Shown in pieces: positions 43,143-57,300 of a DNA stretch of 64,000 nt. Numbering within the stretch: the first letter of the stretch is position 1; every line of letters starts with the position of its first letter. The notes beneath the pieces were generated by a model, which saw only the letters and a list, made by a program, of their open reading frames with translations, had not been told where the DNA came from and searched no databases. The stretch spans positions 62,001 to 126,000 of the forward strand of contig MU404089.1 in NCBI GenBank assembly GCA_022695795.1. The letters run 5' to 3'. The DNA comes from Biscogniauxia marginata. Taxonomy: Eukaryota > Ascomycota > Sordariomycetes > Xylariales > Xylariaceae. The translations under genes were made by a program, and so were the position numbers.

Positions 43143-44360
43143 ACTTCAGATACCTTATCTTAGGTAATGACTACCTATATACCGCCAACTTCCTATAAGT
43201 AGTCTGTCTGGGTTTTTCCCCTAATAAACACAGTCTTCCATCGCGGAAATGCTTGTCTAAGACATGGGCAATCGGGCCGCCGTGGGGCGGGACCACTCGA
43301 CATCTTGGCAAAAACGGGTAACATACATAGTTTATACACGTAAGGGGGACCAATGTCAACCTAGAGCGAGTCCGAGAGTCTGGGTCCTGGGACATCTAAA
43401 CTAGGGCGGAGGTAAGTGGCGCTTGTCCTGCCGCTCTCTCTAATAACTACCTAACCCGAGGTCGAAGTACGGAACCTGTCACGCGTATGTATCTTGTTCA
43501 CATGTCAATCCCAAGGAATAAATTCCGCACATCCGATTTCCTTTTCTTGGTCTTCCTTAAAAAATTGATTTATGTCCCGCCTCTAAAGAGCATCCACTAA
43601 CCCGTCCCGACCTTTCCTGATGACCTATATAGTACCCACCTACCTATATGTATACGGCATGTTTTTAACGTAACGAAGAGTGGTGAGGTAGTTTTTATGT
43701 ATGTAGATATATGTGTGTATACCCTACCTATTAAGGTGATTATAGGAAAACATGAAGATATTCTCAATTTACGAGCTATACATTCCGTATATTTTCTATG
43801 TAGCCTGAATGACTAGCAAAATATAGCCTTTATCATGTGCATGTTTCATATTTTGAAGTATCATAAACGGTTATACGGGTTAGCTAATATAGAAACCATT
43901 GATACAGTGGTTTCGTATGTACTTAAATGGCGTATATCGGTTATTTAGCTGTGCATTGGCTAGGATTTCTACTATATAAATATGTATTCTACCAGGACGT
44001 TGACGCCGGATCTTGCCCTATATACGGGCGTGAAAACGCCAAGGGCAGGATGAAAAGCGCGGATAGATTGTTCAATCCCGCAAGTATATTAAAGCAAAGG
44101 GAAAACAACACTGTGTAACGGGAGAACGGTGATCGACCAACAATAGCTCCTGCGCGCCAAGGGCGTCTATTTAGGTGTTTACTCGGCTACATAGAATAAG
44201 AGGTATGTACATATGTAGATCAGTCTGTATTAATGCGCCTCGCTCCCGGGGCACACGGACATGGAAGGAATAAATGAATGAACGGGTGGCGGTTAACTAA
44301 TTATCTACAGGCTGCCTTCGGGACTCGGGCTAAGTGAAGGTAAAATAATGCATGTATCAA

Positions 44361-44395
<35 letters not shown>
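44361..44395 (+). repeat. (TG)n microsatellite with CG tail
   Basis: Thirteen TG units followed by CGCGCGTGT. Alternating purine-pyrimidine DNA of this type can adopt the Z form. Confidence 0.93.
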
Positions 44396-45760
44396 AACGA
44401 GCCACAATAGTATAAGCAAATAGCAACAGAGTTGACCGGGCAGGGCGGTTCATTTACATGGCATCTTTGCGACATGAACAAATCTAAGGTAAAATGTAAG
44501 TTACTTGGTCCTGATTGTGAGATGGCTACTAATACTTAGAGTAGCAATGAAGGATATGATATGTCGGGTATGATTGCGAAGTCGTATTCCTGGGTTAGCT
44601 ATTAAGACCGACGACATCTCTATAACCAACATGACCGTCCTGATTTTCTAATTATACTCGTAGACTGCCTTGCCTCCATCCCTTCCCACGAGCCAAATAT
44701 TCCAGCCGAGGCGGATCAAAGCCACATTGTTAGTGCCGTGTGTACTCTATATGCGTACAATATAGTGTTTCGTAACAAACCAGAATATAATTGCACATGT
44801 GTATATATATACCTTACCGAGACTATCTATATAGTATTTTTTACCGTTGTTTAAGGTTTATTCTTCTCGTCTTACGTCCGATTTAATTCCTGCCGCCTCT
44901 TTTCTCCGCGGATAGACGCGGTGGCGGCTAATTAGAATGTGTACGTGTGTGAGACTTGGGGGCTATCCCGGCTTTCCTTACAACAAGACACTATGTTGGC
45001 GCCACCTGTTGTGTAATTGGAATTTATATTGCCCCCCTTACACTAGCTCAGCCCTACCTATATTTGCAACGTGCTTCGCGCGTGCCTTGGCTGTGCGTGT
45101 GGCATATGCCGTGTCAAGGTTGGTTTATGTATGAATATATGTATATGTTAAGTCAGATTCGTGTTACACGACTGATTCTTTCCCCCTTCCCCGTCGTCCT
45201 TATATGTAGGTAGAGGTAAGGGAGTGTAGTATATATCCAAGGTCGTAGCCAAGCCAGCCACGCAGCTATAAAGACGGTGGGGTTACAATTGAAGGGGGGG
45301 TGGGGGAAGAGGATGGCAGGACCTCCTAAAAAGGGAAATGATGTCGAATCGTAAAAGGTATACCGATTAGAAAAAACGTCTCGAATCTCAACAAGCCACA
45401 TGCACTTCGCAATGGGAATACCAAGAAACGTGACAAGAAATAAAACAAACCGAATCGGAAAATGCTAAAAAAGCCATGACTATAAATAGATACATAAACG
45501 GATACGGGATGTGGATACCCTATGTGATGGGTACATGAGAGCGTGGGCGGCCTGGCTGCCTCGGTACCTCCAGTCAGTGTATCCTGCGGGGTTAGGTAAT
45601 GAGCCATGGGAAGACCCGTTACCAGCCAGGAGCTAGTTCGGTTACCTTAGCTCATCCACTATGTAAATGCATTAATACGGACCTGGCATTGAACCCAGTT
45701 TAGATACATCAACTAAGTTTAAGAGCCTCGTTGGATGCAAGTCCTAATTGTAATAACACA

Positions 45761-45801
<41 letters not shown>

Positions 45802-45806
45802 AAGAG
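45761..45806 (+). repeat. (AT)n(AG)n compound microsatellite
   Basis: About 12 AT units run directly into about 8 AG units. Confidence 0.95.
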
Positions 45807-46700
45807 GATCAAAAGGTAAGTTATATAGCAATCTGCTTAACTGGGTACCTACGTACAGGTCTCTTTCTTTTAAGTGCGGCACCATCATTGCTACACACCT
45901 TACATATATGTACTGCAAGGCACCGGATGGTTGCTTATAATTCCGGCAGTGGGGAAAGTCGTTCGCATCCGCGTGTGTCACGATGTATGTAACGACCTAC
46001 CTAATTAACTAACTAACTAATTAAATAACTAACCAACTTCCCATCGGACGAACTTTTGAGTTTTCCGGGAGGACATGTCTAGTAGTGTTGCCGTATGCCT
46101 ATCTCACGTGGCTTCTAGATAGCTTACAACTAATGCAAGGGCTGAATGGCGAAAACAAAGGAGCTGCCTAGGGGCTAGGTAGGTATAAAGTACCTAATGT
46201 ATGTGTGAATTGAGGTACACAACAAATAGGTACAGTATATACCGGCAGGTAGTAGATTGAATACGTGATTCGGAATCGCATGGTCTCGGATCTGAATTCA
46301 ATTTCTATAGATAGCCCCGTTAGCAGATCACTTACGATGCCTTATACGGCTGATAATCGGCCACGCTGGTATAAGTCGAGGGGTCTACATATTGAACGAA
46401 GAGATGTTACATAGTCTAAATAATAAGCAAAACAACCCTTGGCCAGCTGGCATTGCACGTTACATAGATTAGCCAAGGTATAGCTTCATGTACCTATATA
46501 GTGCCCGAGTATAATATAATAGATACTTTAGGTAGGTATATTTGAATTATCTACCTATAATGAGATTATAGCTGGTAGGTTAACACACACGTCCTCTACT
46601 AGTATCGAACAAGGTGAAACGTGATGCCTGCATGTGCATCGTACGAGTGGGTATGTATGTAGTAAGGTTATAGTATAGACACATTGAAATCCCATTAGTG

Positions 46701-49700
46701 ATTTTACGTCTTACAGTAGCATGCAATTGGCAACCTTGCGGTACCTAGGTAATTAACAACTAAGAGTAAGGAGCCAAGACAACCGACGAATGGGATACCC
46801 GGAACGGAGGGGGTGGGGGTGGGGTGGGGCGGGAGAAGGGCCTCCAACTCCATTCCATCCATCATCCCCCCCCCCTCTTCCCTTTCCCCCTCCACTAAGC
46901 TGCATACAGGATATGCAGTAGTAGCTAAGGAGTTGCATAATGACAGTTTTGCCGGCGTGCGTGTATACTTATGTATGTTATCCGTCTGTGCATTGGTCGG
47001 ACGTAGTAGTGTATGTAAGTGTATGTAGGTCGGTACCTATAATGTTACCGGGTGTGGTTGGTGGTTGGCCTCAAATACACATCTACCTATCTGCAAGGCT
47101 AGCAAGGCTAAATTGTTCCTACGGTTGCATACGTGCGTGTCGTCCAGTCCAGCTTGCCTCACTTCACCTTGCCTTACCTTACCTACATATGTACATACAT
47201 ACTTATCTGCCTGGGTCGGGTCCATGTTGTGCCTCGTAGGATCGAATCTAACATAGGCATATTACATCAATGTGACGTTGTCTTGTCTATGGATTACTAA
47301 CTCTCTCTCTCTCTCTCCTCGCGGCTCATGTTCCCGGTTGCATCAATCTCTCCCAGCTCTTTGGAGGCCAATTGGGGGCTGGCCCCCAAGACAGGGGGGA
47401 AGGATCGGTTGACGCATGGCTGGCTACAACACATTTGTATATACATACCTCACCACCGCCCTACCTACATAACACAACACTAAGGTTACCTACCTGGTGA
47501 CTGCGTAACCAGATAGCCGTCGGGCACGGGCTAAAGTCCGAATTGTGCACGCCATGTCATGTGTGGGAATGCTGGGCGCCAGAGATAATACATATATAAC
47601 CTAGAAATAGTATTCTTATCAAAAATTTCTAATTCGCTCTCGGGTTCGGCACATCTCGTCGCCCCTCGTCCTTGGCGACGTGATGGAGCTTCAATACTAT
47701 TCGATATATATGCCTACCTAGGCATACATACATAAATATCTTGGTTCGCCCTATGCACCGCGGATCTCCGGTTAAACAACCATCTCTGCCTGTATTACTA
47801 AATGAAGATGTGGGTTCCGTGCATGCATAGGTATGCATCTCGCTTCCTACGCAGTCGTTCCGGGAATCTCTGTGTTGCCTACCTATATATCAGCACGCGT
47901 GTGTATGTAAGTGTGTGTGCGTGCGTGCGTGCATGTGACTGTTTGTACGGATTCCCGGTGACTACCCTGCGCTGCATACCTTACGTTGAAGGATGAAGAC
48001 CTTAAATCGTATTCCTTGCGGTCCGGACCTATCCCTATGTTCGGCACTTGCTCCGGGACTCACTCGTTTGCTTAGCCCGAAGAAACGGCCCATCTCTGCT
48101 TATTTGGATCCATATGTTTCGGATCTGGCCATTTTTCGTCTCTTTAGTTATTCCTAGCTGTCTTGAAAAAAAATGAAAGAAAGAGGTAGCCAGCTAGGTT
48201 AGTTACGCGCTATTGTAGCGCTGACACAATAGGTTCTAATTATCACGGCGTGGGTTTGGTGTGGGTTTACAAAGGACCGGGGGGTATGCCACAGTTGATC
48301 GGCTTGACTAGCAATTGACGGCTTACCTAATTCGAATCTCCGATCGTGAAACCCGGCGTAGATCATTCTAACCAATCCTTTTCGTGGAATCATTCAGCAA
48401 GGAAGAACCGCGGATCACTAACCTCATCCGTCAGTTTGGCAGATGACTTACTATACTATACCTCCTAATATAAGCAACTTACAAGCAACTTACAGGCAAA
48501 CATGGGTACTGGTTTCATCACGTTCTCGGCTGCGCGGGAGACAAGAAAAACCAGAAAATAGAATCAGGAAATAAGAAAAATATCGGAGGAGAAGAGATCA
48601 TGAACAACATGGTTCGATCCGTCATCATGACAGGTCCATGCGATTCGATTACGCGTTCGTATGACTTATCCACCATCAGTTATCATTCTATTCATAGCGG
48701 TGGTCATTTTTTTCTTAGCGGATGTATATACTGGGGCTACGCTTTATTGAACTACCTAAACTAAGGTGATCTGTCCTCTCATGTATCTCATTTTACACAA
48801 GATTGGTTAAACTTCTTATCCTCCTCTGTATATGGTCTCGCCGGGAGGCACCAGTCTATGTGTTATTGATCCTTCGTGCCAGACGAAGGCGGAAACCTGC
48901 CTGCAGGACTACCCACTAGAGGGGTGGTAAAGGTGTTGAAGAGAGGAAGAAGTAGGAAGATCGCGACAGTGATCTTCGAGGCTGTGCCATGCAGACCATC
49001 AATGAACAAAAATCGCTTCTCCCCGAAAACAGAGTAATGAACAGGAAAATAGCCTCAGTCTTTTTCTTCTCTGCGATTTCCAGCATCGCTAAAGCATAAA
49101 CCCCAGCCTGGCTGGAACAGCTTGAGCAAACAAGGGCAGTGTGAATACAAGACTGCTGCCTGAGCAGTATTAGATAGACACGTGTTGCTACACAGGAGAG
49201 AAGAAAAAGAAAAGAAAAGAGAAGAAAGAAACCGGGTCCTGCACCGAGATATGCCAGATGAGAAGAAGAAAAAACAAAAACGCCGGGGTTGAAACAATGG
49301 AGGGCTTCAGAGTTCGGCAGAAAAGGAAATGAGAATATAGAAAATGAGGGAGGATGTAGGCTTCACAGAAAGCCAATTTCCAAGAGGAAAGAAAACAAAC
49401 TCGAGAAAAAGAAGAAAATAGCCAAACAATCAAAAGAGTTTCCCAATGATTTCCTTCCCATAGAAAACGCCTGGTATAAACCGGAAGCCCGTCAAGCCAA
49501 CGTGTTGGCCGTAAAACTCTCCCAAGATGCCGCAAAGAAAGATACCCTGTGCCTCATCCAAGAAAAAAAAATCGACGTTCGTAACACCGGTAGGGGTCAT
49601 TCGAATCATGTGCCAGCCGTGTAGGAGTAAGCATGCCCGAGATCCCATAAATCCCATAAATCCTTCCTAGCTCTTTCTTTTGGTGTACCCTGTCCCTCTT

Positions 49701-51000
49701 ATCCCAATGCAGAAATGTAACCTCACCAGCGCTATGCTAAACACAATGAACCAGTAAGTCAGAATGCCGATAACTGAACCGAAGAAAGAATTGGCGGCGT
49801 AGCCAAACCCGTAAAGTCAGAGGCGTGACTGCATGTGCTGTAAAATCGCAGTAGAATAACCCATCGAGTGTAAGAAACCGGCTAGAGACGGGGGTTGGGC
49901 AAATTTATTAGGGGGCAAGGGAGGATCCCAAGATGAATTTTCGTCTCTTCGTTTCTGTGTCTTCGATAACTTCTGCTCGTATCGTACCATTCGTTTCCAA
50001 CAACATATCATCAAATGGTGAGGTTTTTGCGGGCTGGTTGCTTGCCTCGCTAGAGGGCGGGAGGAGCCGACGTCGATATAAAACGGCCATGGCCCACGAA
50101 CAGCAATGATAGCTGCGAGGGACGATGGGACGGCGACACGTTTCTGGGCCGGAAAGAATAGAGATACGAAATCCAACTCCTAAACCCGAAAGCGAGCAAT
50201 GGCGGGCAATGCCACGCACAGCAGCCTATTACCGAAGACAACACATTTCACCGGCGCTGGCGATATGAGTCTGTCGAGTGGCTGCTGTAATATCCCGAAT
50301 CCGAGTATGACTGGCCGCCGGCATAGGAGCCGTGGCTATTCGACTGAGAATGCGCGGGGCAAGCATATCCCACATATATCGTTCGCTTCTCAACGTTGTG
50401 TCCTGGTCGACCGTATGCCGCACAACGATCGACTGCATGCTGGTAGTAAAGGCACCGGCATGCCGAGTATAGCTCGACTAGCAGGTAGCACATGATTGGC
50501 GGCTGCTAGGATGAATCTGGAAGACAACGCAACAAGATAACTTCTCGGGCAAGGATAGGTGTGGTCAAGAGAGGTGAAGCAGTGATATGATATTCGTATG
50601 TGTGTTGGGTAGCCACTTTTGTGTTTGATGTCTGTGACAGTAAATGTACTCTCTCACTTATGAATAACGACAGAGACAAGAAGACAGACACAGCTGGGCA
50701 GTGGCAAGGAAATGAACTTGTATTAAAGAATCAGGGTCCAAAAAGGACAGGAGAGGGTAAGTCCTAAGTAAGTGCGCGCGCGGGTGGCTATGAGTCGCAG
50801 GGACGCTTCTGCGATCCAACACGGGAAGGCATCTTTAGCCTTATAGGTTTGCAGCCTGGGTCCAGGGACCGGACCAGGGACCAGAATGACTGGAAGGCAG
50901 CAGTGACGACAGAATCTTACCGGGCTCGATTTAGACCGTACCTTAGTTGTGCCATGCACTTGGGAATGCAGGTCCACGAGGTAGGGCGATGGTACCTGCG
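46701..51000. other. gene-poor region, part 2
   Basis: No supported gene. 46800-46890 is a G-run block followed by C-runs. (CT)n lies at about 47301-47318. 48860-50500 is of more even base composition and has frames of 70-118 codons on both strands, but none has an ATG start with family motifs. A small hairpin (CCTTCG/CGAAGG arms, about 48869-48887) occurs there. This is the stretch I would check first for a non-coding transcript. Confidence 0.5.
46808..46840 (+). repeat. G-run block, strong candidate G-quadruplex
   Basis: Consecutive runs of 5, 5, 4, 4, 3 and 3 G with mostly single-base spacers on the + strand. Short loops favour a stable quadruplex. Confidence 0.65.
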
Positions 51001-51228
51001 AACGAAGGCACAGGGGGGGGGGGTGTAAGGGAGGAGATGCCTTGCCATGAAAGATGACCTACCCGTAACCCGGGTAGCGAATTGCGCAGCCATCATCGTT
51101 TGCAGATGATGTATAGGAGGGTTACTCGTTTCCCGGGCAGTGAGGTGAAGTGACGAGAGCTTGGGTGGGGTCTTATGGGGGTGGATGGGCCGGGGGCGTC
51201 TCGGCTGCTAGTGGGTTACGGGTTCGTT

Positions 51229-51258
51229 CTGCTGCTGCTGCTGCTACTGCAGCAGCAG
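51229..51258. repeat. CTG/CAG inverted triplet repeat
   Basis: Five CTG triplets, a short CTA interruption, then CAGCAGCAG: the arms are mutually complementary and can fold into a hairpin on either strand. Confidence 0.85.
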
Positions 51259-54200
51259 AGATGGTGGTAATGGTGTGTAGGTTCAAGACGGGATGATGGA
51301 TTAGAAACGAAACTCGATCAATTGTGAAATGGGAATTTTCGTCCGCTCGGATTTGAGAGTCATACCGACCCTGTTCTCCCCCCCGGGAGCGGAAAAGGAT
51401 TGGCAAGCAGGGCTGATGCGGCGCTAGCAGATCATAGCTCATATGCAACTCTCTTCCATAATCCCCTTTCGGGTATCATTAATATTAACAACAATAAAAG
51501 AAAGACGAGCTAAACGAAAATAGGCAGTGTAGGTGCGTATGTGCGTATGTTTGTCTGTATGCTGCGTGTATGATGTGTGAGCAGCCCTGCCACAAGTGCC
51601 GGTAATAAGTAGGTGAGCACCGGGATACTGGCTAGATATGTCTCAGATGATCGTAGATATTGAGTGTTTTCTTTGGCGAGTGGGTGTTTTTCTCTCACTA
51701 AGCAATTGGACACTTGCCAGGTAATCATCGAGTTCGTGGTAGTCACAGACACTGACATAGCCGAGGATTGATAATAAATAGATACACGTCTCCGGAAGTC
51801 AGGGTTGGGCTTACCTACAAAGTTGTATGCATCCGGTGCCAACCGCTTGGTGACACCAGGGAGCAGATATGTAAGTAAGTCAGTAGGCATGTATGTGTGT
51901 GTGTATGTACGTACGTAGCTAGGAAGACTTGGTAACTGGGCTCGGGTTCTAAGGAGGATAAGGATGTCATCTGTCTCCCGAGGTGCTCGGCATCAAAATG
52001 TGCATCACGCGCCACGCGGTCTAGCCTAGGTACGAAGCTCGCGTCCGAATTTCGACCCGATAGAACGAGTGAGGGCCGGTAATAAATAAAAGCTTTGTCC
52101 GGCAGCCCGTCACCCGGGGCGTGATACTCGGCCGGGCCAAACACACGCTCTCTCTCCCCCCCTCTCTCTCTCTCTGTGTTTGTGTGTGTGAATCTTGGCC
52201 ATCATGGCCATCATTCATCTCTGGATATTCATCAATGTCGCAATAGCAAAAGCAGTCTGCTGACGAACAAGGCCCAACCGAACTGATGTTAGTAGATACC
52301 CAGGTACCCGCAATAAGCGGCTTGGCCTACATTAGCACACTGAAGATGACATTGTCTCGTCAAGGCGATTACACATGGGAAGCTGGTTCTGGATATGTCG
52401 GCAGCCAGCTAGAGGCTCAAACTCTGGGCAGGCTGTCCGTGACAGTTCGAGCAGGACAAGGACTAGATATCAAGCAGTGGTCGCAGTAGTCGCGGTGGTC
52501 TTTGGCCATGTGGATGTGCTGTCGGTCGGGGGCATTCCCGCTCAACGGTGTTGGCAAGACACTCCTTGGCCTCTAGTTGGACAGTTGTTCTGAATATGGA
52601 TGGACGTTCCCCAGAAAAGGGAAGAGGTACAGCCCGAGCCCGAGTGGGACTAGCTACTAGTAGCTGCCTTTTTTCTTATTTCTTTCGATGGTTCTTTCCG
52701 TACGAAGCAGGCCAGCAAATTACTCAAATACACCAATGTACCCAATCAGGTACTTGTACGGGACTTATAAGGTAGAAGCTAATTGACCCCTGTGGGACAC
52801 CACCATTGGCTGTCGTACGCCTGGCGATCTAATCCGTACTTACTGCAGCAATCTAGGTAGTGTACCTAAGCTAGGGAGTTCAGCGATCGGGTCCGGGCCA
52901 TCCAGGCCCCCATGTCTTGATGATGGGTATTCCGCAAAGTCGATGTTAGGTAGTATAGAATATGAAGGGGGCGAAGACATGTTAAAGAAAACTATACTTA
53001 TTTTACTAACAAGGGTGTCTAAAACCACCTGACGTGCATTAATAAACGAGATCCACGAAGCTGACAGTATGTATTTGGATTGACTGCATGTTTACCTAAA
53101 CCCAACCTTTGCTTTCTCTAAAGGTGCCTCAACGAGGTAAGTACCTACATGTACTTTAAGGTTTAGTTAGGCATTCCAACGTCACAAGATCAGCCGTCGT
53201 TGATCTCATGTACGAACTACACCTATACGTAGTACATGTTCGTACCCAGGTAGCCATTGCCAGGACCACGGTATCTTCGGATGTTTTGTTTTGCAAATCC
53301 CACCCCTCTTTCTTTATTCTTCTTTCTCGCTCTCTCTTTATGGAATGTCTTGATAACACCTTTTCACTCGGTGTGTAAGCCCAGGGTTAGATTAAACCAG
53401 GCGCGAGCTCCCTCACCTGCTAGCAACGTGGTATATGTACCTATCCACTTCTGTGAGGTATAGCGGGCTACCCACAGCGGGCAACTTAGCCTAACCTACC
53501 TAAAAGGTTCGTAACACCGACCAATCGGAATAGACAATTAACACCAGAACAACCGCCAAAGCTTCGCTACACTAGAACGATACCTACATCTGAGGTATCT
53601 GCAGCCAGCCCCCCACGAATCCCCCTTACAACTCTACAATGCACGTACATGGGTGTATGTATGTGTATGCAGAAGGGAAAAAAAGACTTTGACAGGCGGG
53701 AAAAGAAAAAGAAAAAGAAAAAGAAAAGAACAGGTGAGACAGGTCTAAAGTCAATCTGATCCCGTCTAGCACATTGATCGACGTGGCTGCAACCAATTCC
53801 AGAGTCCTGGGTCCGACCCTGCCCGTCACCACGCAAACGTCAGAACCATGAAACCCCAGGACCCCTAGCAGGTTGAACATGGCGATAGCACAGAGAGTCC
53901 TCGAACCTGGCAAATCAGATTGCCGAAGTCGCCTATCGAAGTTTGCCTCCCCCGTCCGGGAAATACATCCCATCCTTCTGGGTTGAGTCAGATGAACATT
54001 CCAGAGGATTCACGGATCACTCGTGTCTGCAACTCCTAAGCCACGTACACCCCAGATGGTGATAGAATGCCACATCGTCTACAACATGGCAGGCCACATT
54101 GCATCCCCTCTCACCGAGCAGACGCCACTCGCTGGCTATGGAAGGCATCGAAACTCCTAATAAGGGCGGCCTGCAATGGCCTTTGACGGGTTGCCTAGGT

Positions 54201-54302
54201 TGCCTAGTGAAGGACTTGGAGGCTTAAAACTAAGTATACTCGGGAGGAAGGGAATATAGGACAATCTCGAGCTTGCCAATCGAGATCTTAATCGAACCAT
54301 TA

Positions 54303-54327
54303 TCGCCATCGCCATCGCCATCGCCAT
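54303..54327 (+). repeat. hexanucleotide repeat (CGCCAT)n
   Basis: Four tandem CGCCAT/TCGCCA units; non-coding context. Confidence 0.85.
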
Positions 54328-57300
54328 TACTTAGCACCTATGATTATGACTCGGCGGCTCTCGCGCGTCTCATCTGACCTTCAGCTCGCTCCTAGCTGCA
54401 ACTGCTATTGCTGTTTAGGGCTGCTAATGCTAAGGCTTGTCAGCCTTGTTCTACGACGAAACAACTTTCGAAGCCGCCGAGCACTTACCCGTATGCGCAA
54501 TTGTGTCTCGCAAGTCGCCCAATCACCTCGTCTTCAAGCTATGGTATATATTTACAAAGTTTCGGCCCCGCTGTGCTATGACTGTGTATGCAGCACATCA
54601 GATACTCCGTAGTAGTTTAGCAGGCAAGCTTGTTATGGGCTACGGGTTCCTACTAATAAGAGGTAAGTGGTGCTGCTGCGCCTCAGAAGTGGCTGTCGTG
54701 ACGAGCCAAGCAACGCCGATAAAAAAAGGCTATGATGCGAGAGATCAAGTGATAACTCTGGTCGACAAGGATAAGTCGGCGCCTGACGGATAATCTCTCT
54801 CTTATCCCCAGGTACACCGGCACACCGTCCGCTGCTGCTCCACCGACTGAAACGGCGTCGCCGGCGGAGAGATTAACAATTGCTATCTGATGGTGCTGAT
54901 GATGACTACAGCGGCAGACTCGGAGGGCGGACGTCGACACTCCCCCTGCCCCCCAGGCAACAACACTGCCTTGGTAATCATCTGGACAAGATATCAGTCA
55001 TCAACTACATCATCCGCTTACTTGTTGCGTATACCTTGACCGCCGCCGTCTACCGGGTTGTCATTGCAGTATCACATCTCACATCCGGACGACGGCGCAT
55101 TTCGTCGTGCTACTGTCTTTGGGCGTTTTCACATTCTGGTCAAACTTGGTAACTAAACACTTTTTTTTCTCGGCGCCAGAAAAAAAGGAGCCCATTATGA
55201 CTTGGGGATTCTTGAGAATTGGCAGAATTTCTATGGCGGCATCCAACCGGCTTCTTTCTTTGAATCATATACCCCTATCAGGTTAGTCCCATCCTCCTCC
55301 TGCTCCATCGTGGGGCTTTGCCCAGCCACCACAACCAATTGCGGACAGTATCGTCCCTTTTTTTTTGTTTAAAATAATTCTAAATACCTCTTGCTGTGCG
55401 TACTTGGCCAAGAGATATACTACATATTCATATCGCCTGACTTCTCTATAGTCCGTGGTGTGGAACACGCTATGGCCCGAACATACCGGAACCCACTCCA
55501 AGTGGATTGAAAACGCCGTTTATCATTTACATCCAGGGTTGTTCCCAGTTGCATTCCTATTCTGTTCGGCAGTTCTGTCGACTTATCCGTGCCGGTGTCC
55601 TATGCCAACGGAGTAACTATTCCCATTTCACAGGGATCTATCGGTTTGACTAGGGGTTTGGTGGCCTACGTACTTCGCTGTAAGTGTTCAAGCTTTCTAT
55701 AATCTAATTGAGTTGGTGTGTAGTAACTATCTTTCATCTACCGGTCTATGATGGACAGACAAGATCGAGGTAACGTCTCAACAAGTTGTCTAATATAGTA
55801 AAGTAGCTCCTCACATGCAGCCTAGGTAACTTGACAATAAATGCTGGGAGCTTTGGAAAGTATGTACATGAGTTGACCGACGGTTAATAGCAAATCAATC
55901 GGCCCCTTCGCGCAACGACCGGCGGGGATCGTATCACGGACTTGGTTGGCTCGGATCGGGCCCCAAAGAGCCTCAGCTCTCGGTATATCCTATTTTGTAG
56001 CACAGCATCGCATGCAGCAGACCTGCTAACACTCGGTAGACCCTGACCCCCTTTCGAAATTTATTTTGACTCACCTCGCCCTCCCAAAGGCGGATACTTC
56101 TAAGCTCCAAACCCTTAGACAGTAGGACATATATCTATCTACTCCGTGACACGAAGAGGATTAGGTACCTCGGTAGTTCGTACATCGGACGCCTCACATT
56201 TTTCGCCTCCAATTTTCCTTTTACATCACATAGAATAAGCCTTTCCCTTGGGAGTTCCTAGGAATAGCTCACCAATCCTCGATAATCTTGATCCAGCTTC
56301 GTGTTACGAGACATAACAGGGCTGCTGTTCGACTGAAGCAACATCGTCATATGACTTTGCCATAGCGTCCTGGATAATGTAACACGCCACAATAAGAAGC
56401 GCCAGGTAAGTGAAATAAATACATATATATATATAACGATTAGCGGAGACAAGGAAGAAAGAAATCGATCACGAAGGGAAAAAAAGATTCTCTCTTGCCA
56501 CCAAAGTCAGCCTAGAGGACCACCGCTTCTCTGAGCCTCAATGCAGATCCGGCGTTCTATTCCGGTCCCTATTCGACCACCGACCCTGCAAATAGATCGG
56601 TGCCGAAGTGCATCGGAGATAATACGCATCTAATTTATACGGTCTTGGTTGTGCATATACATCTTTTGTCCGTCGCGAATTGCTGCAGATTTCGCATTGC
56701 TCTCTCTACCTTGCCTCGTTGGTTTGCCTACCAACCCACCGTTCCCCGAGACGGCATCATCGCTCGCGTGCTTGTACTACCCAAACATGCAGCAAATACT
56801 GCATGGTATTTAAGGCTGCATCTAGAGGAGCGCTGTAACCTGGCCCGTCTTGCCGCGGCTTCTGCCGTCCAACGTCGGATGGAATTGAAGTACCGAGTGT
56901 ACTGCTGACGGATTACATATAGGTCACATATAAATATAGAGTTGTACAACTTCGTGGGGGGTTGGATAGACAGCTCGTCCAGACCGCTGCATACGTGAAC
57001 CATACGGGATGAGAGACAGTCATGGTTTAATTCCGAAGGTACTGTCGATAAATTATGCTCGAGTGGTCGCCACACGGCCTCGCTTCCTCTAATGTAGCCA
57101 CCCTTCCCCCTTGCTTACATGTTTTACGTTCACCGGTTCAGTAACGGTCTTCTCGCTCTCATTCGTCCACTCACCTTGCCATCCACCTCCTCCTCCAAAC
57201 TCCACATTGCAACCTACTTAGCTTGGAAGCATGCCGACAAAGATCCCCTGCATGTGAATTGCTGCACCCATAGCACGCACGTCAAAACCCCCCCAAGCCA

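Larger units (their letters stand above)
42408..46700. other. gene-poor region, part 1
   Basis: The first few hundred bases are the F-box gene promoter (TACCTACCTACC at about 42613-42625). The rest shows no supported coding frame, only frames shorter than 90 codons without motifs. Microsatellites are listed separately. TACCTA/TAGGTA motifs recur, with a TAGGTAG...CTACCTA inverted pair at 46529-46557. Confidence 0.55.
51001..56500. other. gene-poor region, part 3
   Basis: No supported gene. Contains a G10 run at about 51008-51017, a CTG/CAG hairpin (51229-51258), GTGT/ACGTACGT stretches near 51890-51915, (CT)n near 52145-52180, a GAAAAA-type purine tract at 53698-53728 and a hexanucleotide repeat at 54303-54327. 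Frames up to 118 codons around 54340-54800 lack an ATG at their start and show no motif. Confidence 0.5.

Noticed and set aside
49188..49657. Overlapping hydrophobic frames on the - strand
   Set aside because: Phe/Leu-rich because of GAA/AAG-rich sequence on the + strand; no family pattern and no leader.
54437..54793. 118-codon + frame in the gene desert
   Set aside because: It starts at TTG with no early ATG and no recognisable motif.
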